This document shows, one piece after another, positions 36,049-44,887 of a stretch of DNA of 64,000 bases. Positions within the stretch are counted from its first letter, which is position 1, and each line of letters starts with the position of its first letter. The stretch comes from Caballeronia sp. dw_19 (GTDB lineage: Bacteria > Pseudomonadota > Gammaproteobacteria > Burkholderiales > Burkholderiaceae), in NCBI RefSeq assembly GCF_018449515.1, contig NZ_JAAVUQ010000007.1:62001-126000 (forward strand), written 5' to 3'. A program made the position numbers and the translations under genes. The notes beneath the pieces were generated by a model. It searched no databases and was not told where the DNA came from. It worked only from the letters and a program-made list of their open reading frames with translations.

Positions 36049-36258
36049 ATGCTCAAGCTTTTCATCGGGATCGGTATTCCCTATATAGGCGTCATCGGCC
36101 TGCTGCCGTGGGTGGCATCGGTCGACCGGACCGTGCTGGGCGTCCCGTTCATCTATGCCTGGATCTTTGGATGGTTCGTCCTGACGTCGGGCTGCCTGAT
36201 GCTCTGCTGGCGCCTGTTCGACCGCCATTTCGACGATGCACATCCCGACAACAACTGA
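36049..36258 (+). CDS. DUF3311 small membrane protein, accessory to the SSS transporter
   Basis: 69 aa with two hydrophobic segments (FIGIGIPYIGVIGLLPW and GVPFIYAWIFGWFVLTSGC) and conserved FDRHFDD near the end. DUF3311 proteins are encoded directly before sodium:solute symporters and are thought to be a helper subunit. GGAG precedes the ATG. The symporter gene starts 13 bp after its stop. Confidence 0.85.
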   Translation: MLKLFIGIGIPYIGVIGLLPWVASVDRTVLGVPFIYAWIFGWFVLTSGCLMLCWRLFDRHFDDAHPDNN

Positions 36259-36271
36259 AGGAGGATGACGG

Positions 36272-37657
36272 ATGGCTACCGCCGTATTTCTAGGCTTCAT
36301 CGTCTTTTCGCTCTACCTGGCGATCCGTTCGAAATCGGGTCGCGGCCCGCAAAGCGTGCATGATTTTTTTGTTGCGTCACGGCAGTTCGGTGCATACCTC
36401 GTGTTCTTTCTCGCAGCGGGTGAAATCTACAGCATCGGCACGATGGTCGGCTTTCCCGGCGGTATCTATGCGAAGGGACCGACCTACGGCGTCTGGTTCC
36501 TGGGCTACATCCTGCTGGCGTATCCGGTAGGCTATTTTCTCGGACCGAAAATCTGGCAAGCCGGCAAACGCTATAACGCGATCACCCTGCCCGACCTGTT
36601 CAAAGGCCATTTCCAGAGTCGCACGCTCGAACTCGTCGTGGCCGCGTCCGCCATTCTGTTCCTGCTGCCGTGGGGCCAATTGCAGTTCACCGGACTGGTG
36701 GCCGCGCTCAAGGGGCTTGGCTGGAATTTTCAGCCGTTCTATCTGATCCTGATATCGGCCATGCTCGCGTTCACTTACATCGCGATTGCGGGCGTTCGGG
36801 CGTCGGCTTATATTGCAGTACTTAAAGATATTCTCATGGTTTCCGCCATTGTTATCACCGGGGTCGCAGTCTCGGCGGAAGTGGGCGTCACCGAAGTCTT
36901 CCACGCGGCGAGCCTGCACGTCAGCAACCGGATGGATGCGCATCAGTTAACGTTCTCAATGAGCACCATGTTGTTCCAGTCGCTCGGCTTCTATGTAATG
37001 CCGTTTGCGGTGCAGAATTTCTTCACGGCGAAGAGCGCGAACACGATCCGGCGCACGCAGGTCGCCATGCCGCTCTACATGCTGATGTATCCGTTCCTCG
37101 TGGTCGCCTCCTACTATGCGATCAGCCAGAACCTGCATCTTGCTTCGCCCAACGAGGCGTTCTTCGCAGCCGCGATCCGTTTGCTGCCGGGCTGGTTGCT
37201 AGGTCTGGTGGCCGCCGGCGCATCGCTTTCCGGATTGCTCGTGCTGGCAGGCATCTGCCTTTCCATCGGACCAATCGTCACGCGCAACCTGCTGCCGAAC
37301 ATGCCCGAGAACAAGCAGAAGGCAAGTGCAAAGGTAGTGATCGTCATCTACCTGATAGTGTCGATCGTGATGACCCTGCTGACGCCGAACCTCATGCTCA
37401 CGCTTATCAACACCACGTACTACGGCGTCACCCAGTTCTTCCCCGGCGTCATCGCGATCCTGTTCGGACTTCGCGTGCGCCCAGCCGCAATCGCCGCCGG
37501 CATGCTCACCGGGCAAATCCTGGCTATCGTCCTGTATGTCTTGCAGGTTGATCTGGACGGCTTGAATCTGGGCCTTGGTTGCCTTGCCGTGAATGTCGCC
37601 GTGCTGGCAGTGGTGCATCTGGCGATGAAGCGGCCTCATGTGCATGCGCTGTCTTGA
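36272..37657 (+). CDS. Sodium:solute symporter (SSS family)
   Basis: 461 aa with about 13 TM segments and the SSS features FFVASRQFGAYLVFFLAAGE near the start, AGKRYNAITLPDLFKGHFQS, and SGLLVLAGICLSIGPIVTRN. GAAGGAGG ribosome site. Paired with DUF3311 like many monocarboxylate or organic-acid symporters of Burkholderia. Substrate unknown; the downstream amidohydrolase suggests an amide or other nitrogen-containing compound is brought in and hydrolysed. Confidence 0.87.
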   Translation: MATAVFLGFIVFSLYLAIRSKSGRGPQSVHDFFVASRQFGAYLVFFLAAGEIYSIGTMVGFPGGIYAKGPTYGVWFLGYILLAYPVGYFLGPKIWQAGKRYNAITLPDLFKGHFQSRTLELVVAASAILFLLPWGQLQFTGLVAALKGLGWNFQPFYLILISAMLAFTYIAIAGVRASAYIAVLKDILMVSAIVITGVAVSAEVGVTEVFHAASLHVSNRMDAHQLTFSMSTMLFQSLGFYVMPFAVQNFFTAKSANTIRRTQVAMPLYMLMYPFLVVASYYAISQNLHLASPNEAFFAAAIRLLPGWLLGLVAAGASLSGLLVLAGICLSIGPIVTRNLLPNMPENKQKASAKVVIVIYLIVSIVMTLLTPNLMLTLINTTYYGVTQFFPGVIAILFGLRVRPAAIAAGMLTGQILAIVLYVLQVDLDGLNLGLGCLAVNVAVLAVVHLAMKRPHVHALS

Positions 37658-37694
37658 CTGGCGTAGTGACAGCCACTCCAACTAGCGAGCGCTT

Positions 37695-39350
37695 ATGAAC
37701 AACGCATCAAGAAGTCCCATCCAGGTTCTTGTAGCAAAGAGAATCCTTACAATGAACCCGGCGCAACCACACGCCACTCATGTCGCCATTCGCGATGGCA
37801 GGATCCTGTCGGTTGGAAATAGCAATGACGTGAAGCAGTGGGGCGATGCGGAGATCGTCAATACATTCAAAGACAAAATACTGATGCCGGGTTTGGTGGA
37901 GGGTCATTGCCACCTGATGGAAGGCGCGATGTGGGACGCGGTTTATGTCGGCTATCACGATCGTCGCGGCCCCGATGGCGTTCGTCGTCCCGGGTTGCAA
38001 ACGCTCGACGCCGTGATCGACCGGCTCAAGGCGGCCCACGATCTGATGACAGACCGGCAGGCTCCTTTGCTCGCCTGGGGTTTTGATCCAATCTTCTTCG
38101 GCACGACGCGCTTGTCAGTCAAGGAACTCGATACCGTCTGCACCGGGCGGCCCATTGTCGTACTCCATGCCAGCGTGCATCTGATGAACGTCAATTCTGC
38201 GATGCTGGCGCTCGCGGGCATTGACAGCGAGACGGACATCGACGGAATCGGCAAGGATGCCGATGACAAGCCGACCGGCGAACTGCAGGAATTCGCCGCC
38301 ATGTTCCCCGTGTACCGGTTGATCGGTGGCGGCCTTTCCATTGCGGCCAGCGAGAAGAAAGAAGCCATCTGGAATTTCGGCCGGGTCGCTCAACTGGCTG
38401 GCGTCACGACCGCGACCGACCTGGTGAACGACTTCTCTGAACGAGGTAATCAGAACCTGAGAGACATAACAAACGACCCGGCCTACCCGCTCAGAATCGT
38501 TCCCGCATTTGCGCCGCAACGCTGCCCCGAAGGCGGCCCGCAGCGCGTCCTGTCGGCTATCGGCGACAACACGGACAAGCTGCACTTTGGACCGGTCAAA
38601 TTCATTGTCGACGGGTCTATTCAAGGCTTCACCGCGCGCCTCAAATGGCCGGGATATCTGAACGGCAAGCCCAATGGATTGTGGTTGATTCCGCCAAGCC
38701 AGTTTGTCGATGTATTCGCGCCGTTCCATGAAGCCGGGCTGCAACTGCATATTCATACCAACGGCGACGAGGCCACCGAACTGGTCCTCGATGCGCTCGA
38801 AAAGATTCTCGACCGCCACCCTCGTCACGATCATCGACATACGCTGCAGCACTGCCAGATGGCCGACGCAAGCCAGCTCGCACGCGCGGCAAAACTGGGC
38901 CTGTGCATCAATTTCTTCTCCAACCATCTCTACTACTGGGGCGATGCGCACTACGAGCAAACCATGGGCGCCGATCGCGCGAACCGCATGGACGCCGCGG
39001 AATCCGCGCGGCGCCTGGGTATACCGTTCGCCTTTCATTCCGATGCTCCCATCACGCCATTGAATCCGTTGTTCACGGCATGGTGTGCGTCGCAACGCGA
39101 GACCTCTTCGGGGCGAGTTCTGGGTGCAAGCGAGCGTGTCCCGGTGGCGGACGCGTTGCGGGCAATCACGCTGGGTGCCGCCTACACCCTCAAGATGGAC
39201 CATCTTGTCGGCAGTATCGAGGTGGGCAAGTTCGCCGACTTCGCCGTACTGGAGGATGATCCGAGTGAGGTCGCGCCCGAGCGGTTGAAGAATCTGCAAG
39301 TGTGGGGAACCGTGCTCGGTGGCCGCATCTTCCAGGGACCGGCAGGATGA
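37695..39350 (+). CDS. YtcJ-like metal-dependent amidohydrolase
   Basis: 551 aa of the amidohydrolase superfamily (YtcJ/AmdHd type). The metal-binding GHCH motif follows LMPGLVE at ~72. LHIHTNGDEATE (~350), RHTLQHCQMA (~378) and FAFHSDAPITPLNPL (~445) supply the other His/Asp ligands. The C-terminal beta-sandwich has GSIEVGKFADFAVLEDDP. It probably cleaves an N-acyl or cyclic amide bond. Its stop overlaps the ATG of the CobW-family gene, which suggests the two products work together, possibly through metal supply. Confidence 0.85.
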   Translation: MNNASRSPIQVLVAKRILTMNPAQPHATHVAIRDGRILSVGNSNDVKQWGDAEIVNTFKDKILMPGLVEGHCHLMEGAMWDAVYVGYHDRRGPDGVRRPGLQTLDAVIDRLKAAHDLMTDRQAPLLAWGFDPIFFGTTRLSVKELDTVCTGRPIVVLHASVHLMNVNSAMLALAGIDSETDIDGIGKDADDKPTGELQEFAAMFPVYRLIGGGLSIAASEKKEAIWNFGRVAQLAGVTTATDLVNDFSERGNQNLRDITNDPAYPLRIVPAFAPQRCPEGGPQRVLSAIGDNTDKLHFGPVKFIVDGSIQGFTARLKWPGYLNGKPNGLWLIPPSQFVDVFAPFHEAGLQLHIHTNGDEATELVLDALEKILDRHPRHDHRHTLQHCQMADASQLARAAKLGLCINFFSNHLYYWGDAHYEQTMGADRANRMDAAESARRLGIPFAFHSDAPITPLNPLFTAWCASQRETSSGRVLGASERVPVADALRAITLGAAYTLKMDHLVGSIEVGKFADFAVLEDDPSEVAPERLKNLQVWGTVLGGRIFQGPAG

Positions 39351-40312
39351 CAGCGAGCGGCGTCCGGGGGCCGATTCCGCTGATTGTCGTCGGCGGCTAT
39401 CTGGGTGCGGGCAAGACGACGCTGCTCAATCATGTGCTCGCGAATGCGGGGCAGCGCCGCATTACCGTGCTCGTCAACGACTTTGGTGCGATCAATATCG
39501 ACGCTGCGCTGATTAAGGCGCGCACCGACGACGTCATCAACCTGGAGAACGGCTGCGTCTGCTGTTCGATTGGCGACCGACTCGTCGACGCGTTGCTCGC
39601 GATCAGCAACCGGCCCGATCCGCCCGACTTTCTGATCATCGAGGCAAGCGGGGTATCGGACCCGGTGCGCATCGCGCAAATTGGGCTGCTCGATCGCGCG
39701 TACCGGCTGTATGGAATCATTGTTGCGGTGGATTTGGCATCCATCACGCAGACGCTGCTCGACCCGTATGTAGGCGATATTGCACGGCAACAGATCGCTG
39801 GGGCTACGGCAATACTCCTGACCAAAACAGACTTGATCGATGAGCAGAATAAAGCGGCTATCGTGGCTGATCTGGCGACAGTGGCCCATACCGCGATCAT
39901 GCTGGAAACGACAAACGGCGCGGCTCCCCTGGAACTCTTCTTCGATCACAACGTCACGGACCAGCTTCGCGCCGGCTGGCCGCGCTCGATGACTAGTCCA
40001 AACCCGAAGATGCCGGTGGACTTCTGCAGCTTTCTGTTTCGTACCGAAGCTCGCTTCGATCGCAAGAAGCTCAAGGACGCGCTGCGAAGCGTCTCCGGCC
40101 GATTGTTGCGAGCGAAAGGCCTGATCCTGCTGGACGGTGAAGCGGCGACACAAGAACTTCATGTGGCGGGTGGCCGTATCCTTATCACGCAATTTCCCGG
40201 CGAAGTTGTAACGGAGTCCGTAATTGTTCTTATCGGCCTATTCGACAATGAAGCGAAACAGGCTACGCTCGACGCGCTTGTTGCAGCAACATCGACGGCA
40301 CGCCACCGCTAG
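39347..40312 (+). CDS. CobW/COG0523-family G3E GTPase, candidate metallochaperone
   Basis: 321 aa starting at an ATG that overlaps the amidohydrolase stop (ATGA). Walker A GYLGAGKTTLLNH (~16-28), the family metal motif GCVCCS (~70), Walker B IIEASG and LTKTDLID guanine motif are all present. The C-terminal CobW domain is compact. COG0523 proteins deliver Zn, Co or Fe to client enzymes; the obvious client here is the metal-dependent amidohydrolase encoded just upstream. No Zur-type operator was recognised. Confidence 0.87.
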   Translation: MTASGVRGPIPLIVVGGYLGAGKTTLLNHVLANAGQRRITVLVNDFGAINIDAALIKARTDDVINLENGCVCCSIGDRLVDALLAISNRPDPPDFLIIEASGVSDPVRIAQIGLLDRAYRLYGIIVAVDLASITQTLLDPYVGDIARQQIAGATAILLTKTDLIDEQNKAAIVADLATVAHTAIMLETTNGAAPLELFFDHNVTDQLRAGWPRSMTSPNPKMPVDFCSFLFRTEARFDRKKLKDALRSVSGRLLRAKGLILLDGEAATQELHVAGGRILITQFPGEVVTESVIVLIGLFDNEAKQATLDALVAATSTARHR

Positions 40313-40383
40313 AGACTGCCACCAAACGACATCGGCGGATCAGTCGGATCGCGAGCTATATTTGCCATGCTTCCAAGCCACGC

Positions 40384-40403
40384 GCGCGTAAGTGATTACG
40401 CGC
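40384..40403. terminator. Hairpin between convergent CobW-like and oxidase genes
   Basis: GCGCGTAA-GTGA-TTACGCGC, a perfect 8-bp stem with a 4-nt loop in the 96-bp gap between two stop codons. T-tract is poor on both strands, so a weak bidirectional terminator. Confidence 0.5.
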
Positions 40404-40408
40404 CTTGT

Positions 40409-41824
40409 TCAGGGCTTCTCGTCGCGCCTGAAATACAACTGATAAAGCATCCGTTGACCTATCCGCCGGAACGGCGCGAACGGGTGACTAGGTAACTGCG
40501 ACGTGAAAATCGGCAGCGTCTGTTTGCCTCCCTTCCCCGCTATCTGCTCGGCCAGCCGCCGCCCCGCCTGCTGCGAATACGACACGCCGTTACCGCCATA
40601 ACCCAGCGCGTAATAGACCGATTGCTTCGGATCAGGCTGACAGATGCGCGGCATCATGTCGTGAGCGACATCGACCCAGCCCCACCACGAGTAGTCGATC
40701 GCAACGCCGCGCAACGCGGGGAACTTGCGAACCATGCCTTCCACGAGCAAATCGTAGTGTCGGGAATTCGGTGCATCGGCACCTGTGATTGCGCTGCGGC
40801 TGCCGATCTGCAACCGGTTATCCGGCAGGAAGCGGTAATAGAAACGCAGGGTGCGCGTGTCAGTGAGCACCTGTGTCGTGCGAAAGTTGCATGCTGCAAT
40901 TTCCTGCTGCGTGAGCGGACGCGTCACCATCGAATTGGACAGGATCGGCATGACGCGGCTCGTCAACGACGGATGGAGATCAGGGGCCGTATAAGCACCC
41001 GTCGCGATGCCCACCGAACGGGCACGCACAATGCCACCCGGCGTACGGAGATGATGGACCCCGTTGATGGTTTCCCACCCGATCACCGGACTCGATGGAT
41101 GCACCCGCGCTCCCGCCTCGCGGGCAAGCCGCAAGTAGCCGAACGCGAGCTTCAACGCATGGATGCCGATGCCCTCGGGTTCATGAAGCGCGCCGGCCGC
41201 TTCGGCATCGTTCACATACTCACGACGAAACGTTTCCTGATCGAGCAACTCGGACGGGTAGCCGAACACGTTCTTCCATACCTTCGCCTCGGCAGCGAGC
41301 TTTTCCATCATGCGCGGGCGATGCGCGATCAGGAAGTGACCGCCCGGCTGCGGATCGCAATCGATTTCGGCCACCAGCGACTTGAAATTCTGGAAACCTT
41401 CCAGGATCTCGTCGTGCATTTTCAGCGCGACGTCTTTGCCCCATCGTTCGATCCATTGTGAGCGTGACAGACGCCCGGAAGCGTTCTGGCCTTGGCCACC
41501 GTTGCGGCTACTGCAACCCCAGCTCGTCCTGTTGGCTTCGAGGACCACTGCCTTGATGCCATGTTCGCGCGCGAGGCATAGCGCCGTGGCGAGGCCTGTG
41601 TAGCCCCCGCCGATGATCGCCACGTCCACGTCGATGTCCTGGGTGACCGGGCCGTCGTCGGGCGGCGGCGCACCGGCGGTTGCGACCCAGTATGTCGGTG
41701 CGTATTGCTTGCCGTGACCGGGACCGGGAGAAACCAGCGGGTCGTACATCGGATCGTATTGCGTAGCGCTGCTTCGTTCAACAGACACGCTCGGCGCAAC
41801 CCGTTCGACTGCACTGTGCTCCAT
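40409..41824 (-). CDS. tauY: FAD-dependent amine oxidoreductase (DAO family), possible taurine dehydrogenase large subunit
   Basis: 471 aa with GAGGAG before the ATG at 41824. The FAD dinucleotide motif is VDVAIIGGGYTGLATALCLA (~68-87), followed by VVLEANRTSWGCSSRNGGQ. The C-terminal half has YYALGYGGNGVSYSQQAGRR. This is the OrdL/PuuB-like branch of glycine/D-amino-acid oxidases. As I recall, TauY of the TauXY taurine dehydrogenase belongs to the same branch and has a similar Tyr/Pro-rich N-terminus. With tauABC upstream and Xsc in the block, oxidative deamination of taurine is plausible. No clear TauX partner is in the window, and gamma-glutamylputrescine oxidase is the main alternative. 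Confidence 0.6.
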   Translation of the reverse strand: MEHSAVERVAPSVSVERSSATQYDPMYDPLVSPGPGHGKQYAPTYWVATAGAPPPDDGPVTQDIDVDVAIIGGGYTGLATALCLAREHGIKAVVLEANRTSWGCSSRNGGQGQNASGRLSRSQWIERWGKDVALKMHDEILEGFQNFKSLVAEIDCDPQPGGHFLIAHRPRMMEKLAAEAKVWKNVFGYPSELLDQETFRREYVNDAEAAGALHEPEGIGIHALKLAFGYLRLAREAGARVHPSSPVIGWETINGVHHLRTPGGIVRARSVGIATGAYTAPDLHPSLTSRVMPILSNSMVTRPLTQQEIAACNFRTTQVLTDTRTLRFYYRFLPDNRLQIGSRSAITGADAPNSRHYDLLVEGMVRKFPALRGVAIDYSWWGWVDVAHDMMPRICQPDPKQSVYYALGYGGNGVSYSQQAGRRLAEQIAGKGGKQTLPIFTSQLPSHPFAPFRRIGQRMLYQLYFRRDEKP

Positions 41825-43081
41825 GCGACACTCCTCGTCGGGATCAAAAGTTCTGCTTGGGGACGTTCATTGAGGAACGCACGTTGAAAGGCCATCAGCT
41901 CATGGCGAAACTCGAAACGTTTGGATCCTTCTGCTTCGATGCGTCCGCCATAGGGACATCTTCTTTTCCTACAAACCGGATGATGTCGCCCTTATCGGCG
42001 ATTCACTTGTGAAGATTGTAGAAAGACCCCGTAGCCGACGGTAGGTCCAGTCAGTTGCTTTCGTTTGGTGCAAGCAGAGGGATGGTTCAGGAGGATGTGC
42101 CGCGGCTAGCGGTTGTCGATCCGGCTTGCGATTAGCGCAGAACGAATGGGCTAGTGATTTCTTGGGGCTCACCTCAACCACGTTAATATGCTCCAGGAGT
42201 TCTATCAGGATACGGTCGGCAGGCCTTAAGCCGTTGCATACGGAAAGCGGACAGCACACATAAACGGATGACGTGATTATCAGCCGGGCGCGTGCGATGG
42301 AAGCTAGCCGGCCGGCACGCAGGGAGCATTAGGATGCCGTGACGTCTAAGTGCGTGGGCGCAAAAAAACTCGTTAATATTGTCCCCGACTTGCCAAATCT
42401 GACGGCTCGAACAAGACTCACCGGAAAATTATTATGGCACTGAAAAAACGAGGTAGAGCGACGGCCTTCGAACTCGCCGGAAATCATGCCAGTCGACATG
42501 CCGCCTTCGAGCCCATACTTCGCTGAAAGCACATCGACGACATAAAGACCAAAGCTCGCGAGACGACGGCCGACCGAATAGCAAAATCCTGAGCCACTGG
42601 CTCGAACGCGCGTCGCAAACGACTCACCGAACCCTGCGCCGAATAGGTCAACGTTCCGGCCGCACTCGCCGGACCCATGGAGACTGCTCTCATGGTCTCT
42701 CCTCATTTTTGTGTGAAACCCGCCGCGACTGGCACGCAAACATGCAGCGTGTGTCGTCGCGGCACAGCGGCCGACCACTTCATCGATGCGCAGGCCGGGA
42801 CACTGGCGGTCTCACGTTCCTCGACTTCATCGCCTAAATGCCCGCCCATCTGGGCGAGTTGTCAACGCGGATCAGACGCGCGTTGCGGTTCTTGTTGCAT
42901 CACGGGCTGCGGCACGAGCGGGGCGAACCTCATGCATGGATTGAAGCGCTTTCGTTGCGCTCGCGTCATTTCAGGCGGTATCGGATGAAATGAAGGCCTC
43001 CCCCGCTGCTCGTTCAGACTACTTCGACGTCGATGACGATCAGCCCTATCCACACGCGAGGCGTGGCACTCCCACTTGTCT
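41825..43081. other. Gene-poor region
   Basis: About 1.25 kb with frequent stops in all frames and lower coding regularity than its surroundings. Only one short frame with a ribosome site (42484-42693, minus) is listed separately. A 51-codon frame at 42838-42993 (+) has Arg/His-rich composition but no ribosome site. The region may be a decayed insertion; I could not identify a parent element. Confidence 0.45.
42484..42693 (-). CDS. Small hypothetical protein (69 aa)
   Basis: ATG at 42693 has GGAGAG five bases upstream, the main support. The product starts MRAVSMGPASAAGTLTYSAQ and has a helix-like VSRLRRAFEPVAQDFAIRSA stretch. No domain recognised, no signal peptide. A longer frame on the same strand covers the same DNA in another register, so this remains uncertain. 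Confidence 0.3.
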   Translation of the reverse strand: MRAVSMGPASAAGTLTYSAQGSVSRLRRAFEPVAQDFAIRSAVVSRALVFMSSMCFQRSMGSKAACRLA

Positions 43082-43687
43082 TCATTCGGTCCTGCTTGCC
43101 TTGCGCGGCTTGACAAGCGTTTCCACGGCATCAGCGGTAACGTCCCTGAAGAGCGCCGCGTTGCCATAGGCTCGCGCCGCCAGCATCGCGCCATAGACCA
43201 GCGACACGAGCTTGCTGGCCTCAATCTGCACCGATGCACTCAGTTTGAACTGCCTGGCTTTCACGCCAGACTCAAGTACGTGTTCGAGCCACGTAGCCAG
43301 GTTCTCGAAGTGCCCTCTGACTGCTTGCGCCACTTCGTCGGGCAAGGCCGGCATTTCCGCGCCCAGCATGCCGGCTACGCAGAACGGCGCGCTGTCGTCC
43401 GCAATGCAGCGTTCCCAGTAACCGATATACGCGCGCAACTGCGCGACGGCGTCGGCGCCACTCGCCTGCAGTGAAGCCATGTCGGCGTCGAATATTTCGC
43501 GCGATTGTTGCACCACGGCGATCGCCAGGTCCGCCTTGGTCGGAAAGTGGTGATGAATGCTTGCCTTGCGAATATCGATCGCGTCGGCAACGTCGGAATA
43601 GCTAAACCCGCTGTAGCCCCGACGCATGATGAGTTGACGCCCCGCCTCGACAATTCTTCCCGCTGTCACTTCACCCGTTGCTGTCAT
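43082..43687 (-). CDS. TetR-family repressor
   Basis: 201 aa. N-terminal HTH: GRIVEAGRQLIMRRGYSGFS then YSDVADAIDIRKASIHHHFP, classic TetR helices 1-4 with a HHHF recognition end. The C-terminal part holds one Cys (FCVAGML) and is of the YcdC/AcrR_C type. Divergent from a secreted alpha/beta hydrolase gene; the 168-bp gap contains two CAGTCGGT/TAGTCGGT-like half-sites. It most likely represses the hydrolase and itself. Confidence 0.88.
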   Translation of the reverse strand: MTATGEVTAGRIVEAGRQLIMRRGYSGFSYSDVADAIDIRKASIHHHFPTKADLAIAVVQQSREIFDADMASLQASGADAVAQLRAYIGYWERCIADDSAPFCVAGMLGAEMPALPDEVAQAVRGHFENLATWLEHVLESGVKARQFKLSASVQIEASKLVSLVYGAMLAARAYGNAALFRDVTADAVETLVKPRKASRTE

Positions 43688-43699
43688 GCTTGTCCTACC

Positions 43700-43720
43700 A
43701 TCTAGTCGGTCGAATTAGAT
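43700..43720. promoter_or_regulatory. Candidate TetR operator
   Basis: ATCTA (43700-43704) and TAGAT (43716-43720) flank GTCGGTCGA just upstream of the TetR start. A related CAGTCGGTAT (minus strand, about 43798-43807) lies near the hydrolase end of the gap. Confidence 0.4.
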
Positions 43721-43855
43721 AAGTCTACCCGCAAGCGATGAACATGTCTGTTGCAAAAATCGCACTTGTTTCTTAACCATCCAACTAGTAGGATGACTAT
43801 ACCGACTGACGAACAGCCGTCGATCCTTTCCTTACCTAACTTTTTGGAGCATGAA

Positions 43856-44632
43856 ATGAAAACAGCCTCGCGTTTTACCCGCATCGCCGCCGCACTGGCC
43901 TTGTCCTTCGCCGCCCTGGGTTCGCACGCCGCGACGGCAGCCCCCGTCGCGCCGGTCAAGAATATCGTGCTGGTTCATGGTTTCTTCGCAGATGGCTCGG
44001 GCTGGCAGGCGGTGTCGAAAATCCTGACGCGCGACGGCTACAAGGTATCCGTCGTACAAGAACCGGAAACCTCGTTCGCGGATGACGTCAAGGCAACCAC
44101 GCGCGTGGTGGATGCACAGGACGGGCCGAGCATCCTCGTCGGTCACAGCTATGGCGGTGCGGTGGTCACCGAGGCCGGTAACGACGCGAAGGTCGCGGGC
44201 CTCGTTTATGTGGCCGCATTCCAGCCCGATGCCGGCGAAAGCCCCCTGGACCTGACCAAAAAGACGCCTCCTGCAACCAAGGCGATCAAGGCGACGGCGG
44301 ACGGCTATCTGTATCTCGATCAGAGCATGTTCCACGCCGACTTTGCCGCCGACGTGCCGGCGGCCGAAGCGCAGTTCATGGCGCTCTCGCAGGTGATGCC
44401 GGCGGCCCAGTCGTTTGGCGTGCCCATCTCCAGCCCGGCGTGGAAAACGAAGCCGAGCTGGGCGGTTGTCGCAACGGCGGACCGCGCAATCAATCCCGAT
44501 CTCGAACGCTTCATGACGAAGCGCGCAGGGAGCAAGACGGTCGAGATCAACTCGAGCCACGTTGCCTATATCTCGCATCCCGTCGAGGTCGCGAAGCTGA
44601 TCGAACAGGCAGCAGCCGGTTCCGCACGGTGA
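43856..44632 (+). CDS. Secreted alpha/beta hydrolase
   Basis: 258 aa from the ATG at 43856 with GGAG 7 bases upstream. Signal peptide of ~27 residues (ALALSFAALGSHAATAA). Oxyanion-hole motif LVHGFFADGSGW, nucleophile elbow VGHSYGGAV (Ser ~101) and catalytic His in SSHVAYISHP near the C-terminus. This periplasmic hydrolase type is common in Burkholderia beside TetR repressors. Substrate unknown, ester or lactone likely. Confidence 0.88.
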   Translation: MKTASRFTRIAAALALSFAALGSHAATAAPVAPVKNIVLVHGFFADGSGWQAVSKILTRDGYKVSVVQEPETSFADDVKATTRVVDAQDGPSILVGHSYGGAVVTEAGNDAKVAGLVYVAAFQPDAGESPLDLTKKTPPATKAIKATADGYLYLDQSMFHADFAADVPAAEAQFMALSQVMPAAQSFGVPISSPAWKTKPSWAVVATADRAINPDLERFMTKRAGSKTVEINSSHVAYISHPVEVAKLIEQAAAGSAR

Positions 44633-44689
44633 TTGGGCAGAAGCGGTCGGGACGTTTTCATACGTCGCCGATCCGCTTGCGCCGTTGCG

Positions 44690-44716
44690 AACGGCGGCAA
44701 CGGCGGCAACGGCGGC
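44690..44716. repeat. Three tandem copies of AACGGCGGC
   Basis: A 9-bp unit repeated exactly three times in the gap after the hydrolase gene, followed by a partial unit. A simple-sequence tract that could slip during replication. Confidence 0.8.
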
Positions 44717-44887
44717 GGCCACTTGCGAGGGGTCATGTTGCAAGAGTCACCCTATGCGGATGGCCGGGCAACCTGGAATACATCGATCGAGCAGGCTCGC
44801 TGCTGTCCGTGTACACCTTTTGCGAAAGACTGCTCATCGCCCTGCTGCCGGAACAATTTGCGAGGCGCAGCAGCGAAAGCGCGCCGC

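Noticed and set aside
42838..42993. 51-codon rightward frame starting MPAHLGELSTRIRRALRFL
   Set aside because: No ribosome site and directly preceded by a stop; Arg/His-rich pattern common in GC-rich noncoding DNA.
44690..44716. The AACGGCGGC triplet as a CRISPR-like or regulatory array
   Set aside because: Only three contiguous 9-bp units with no spacers; a simple tandem repeat.
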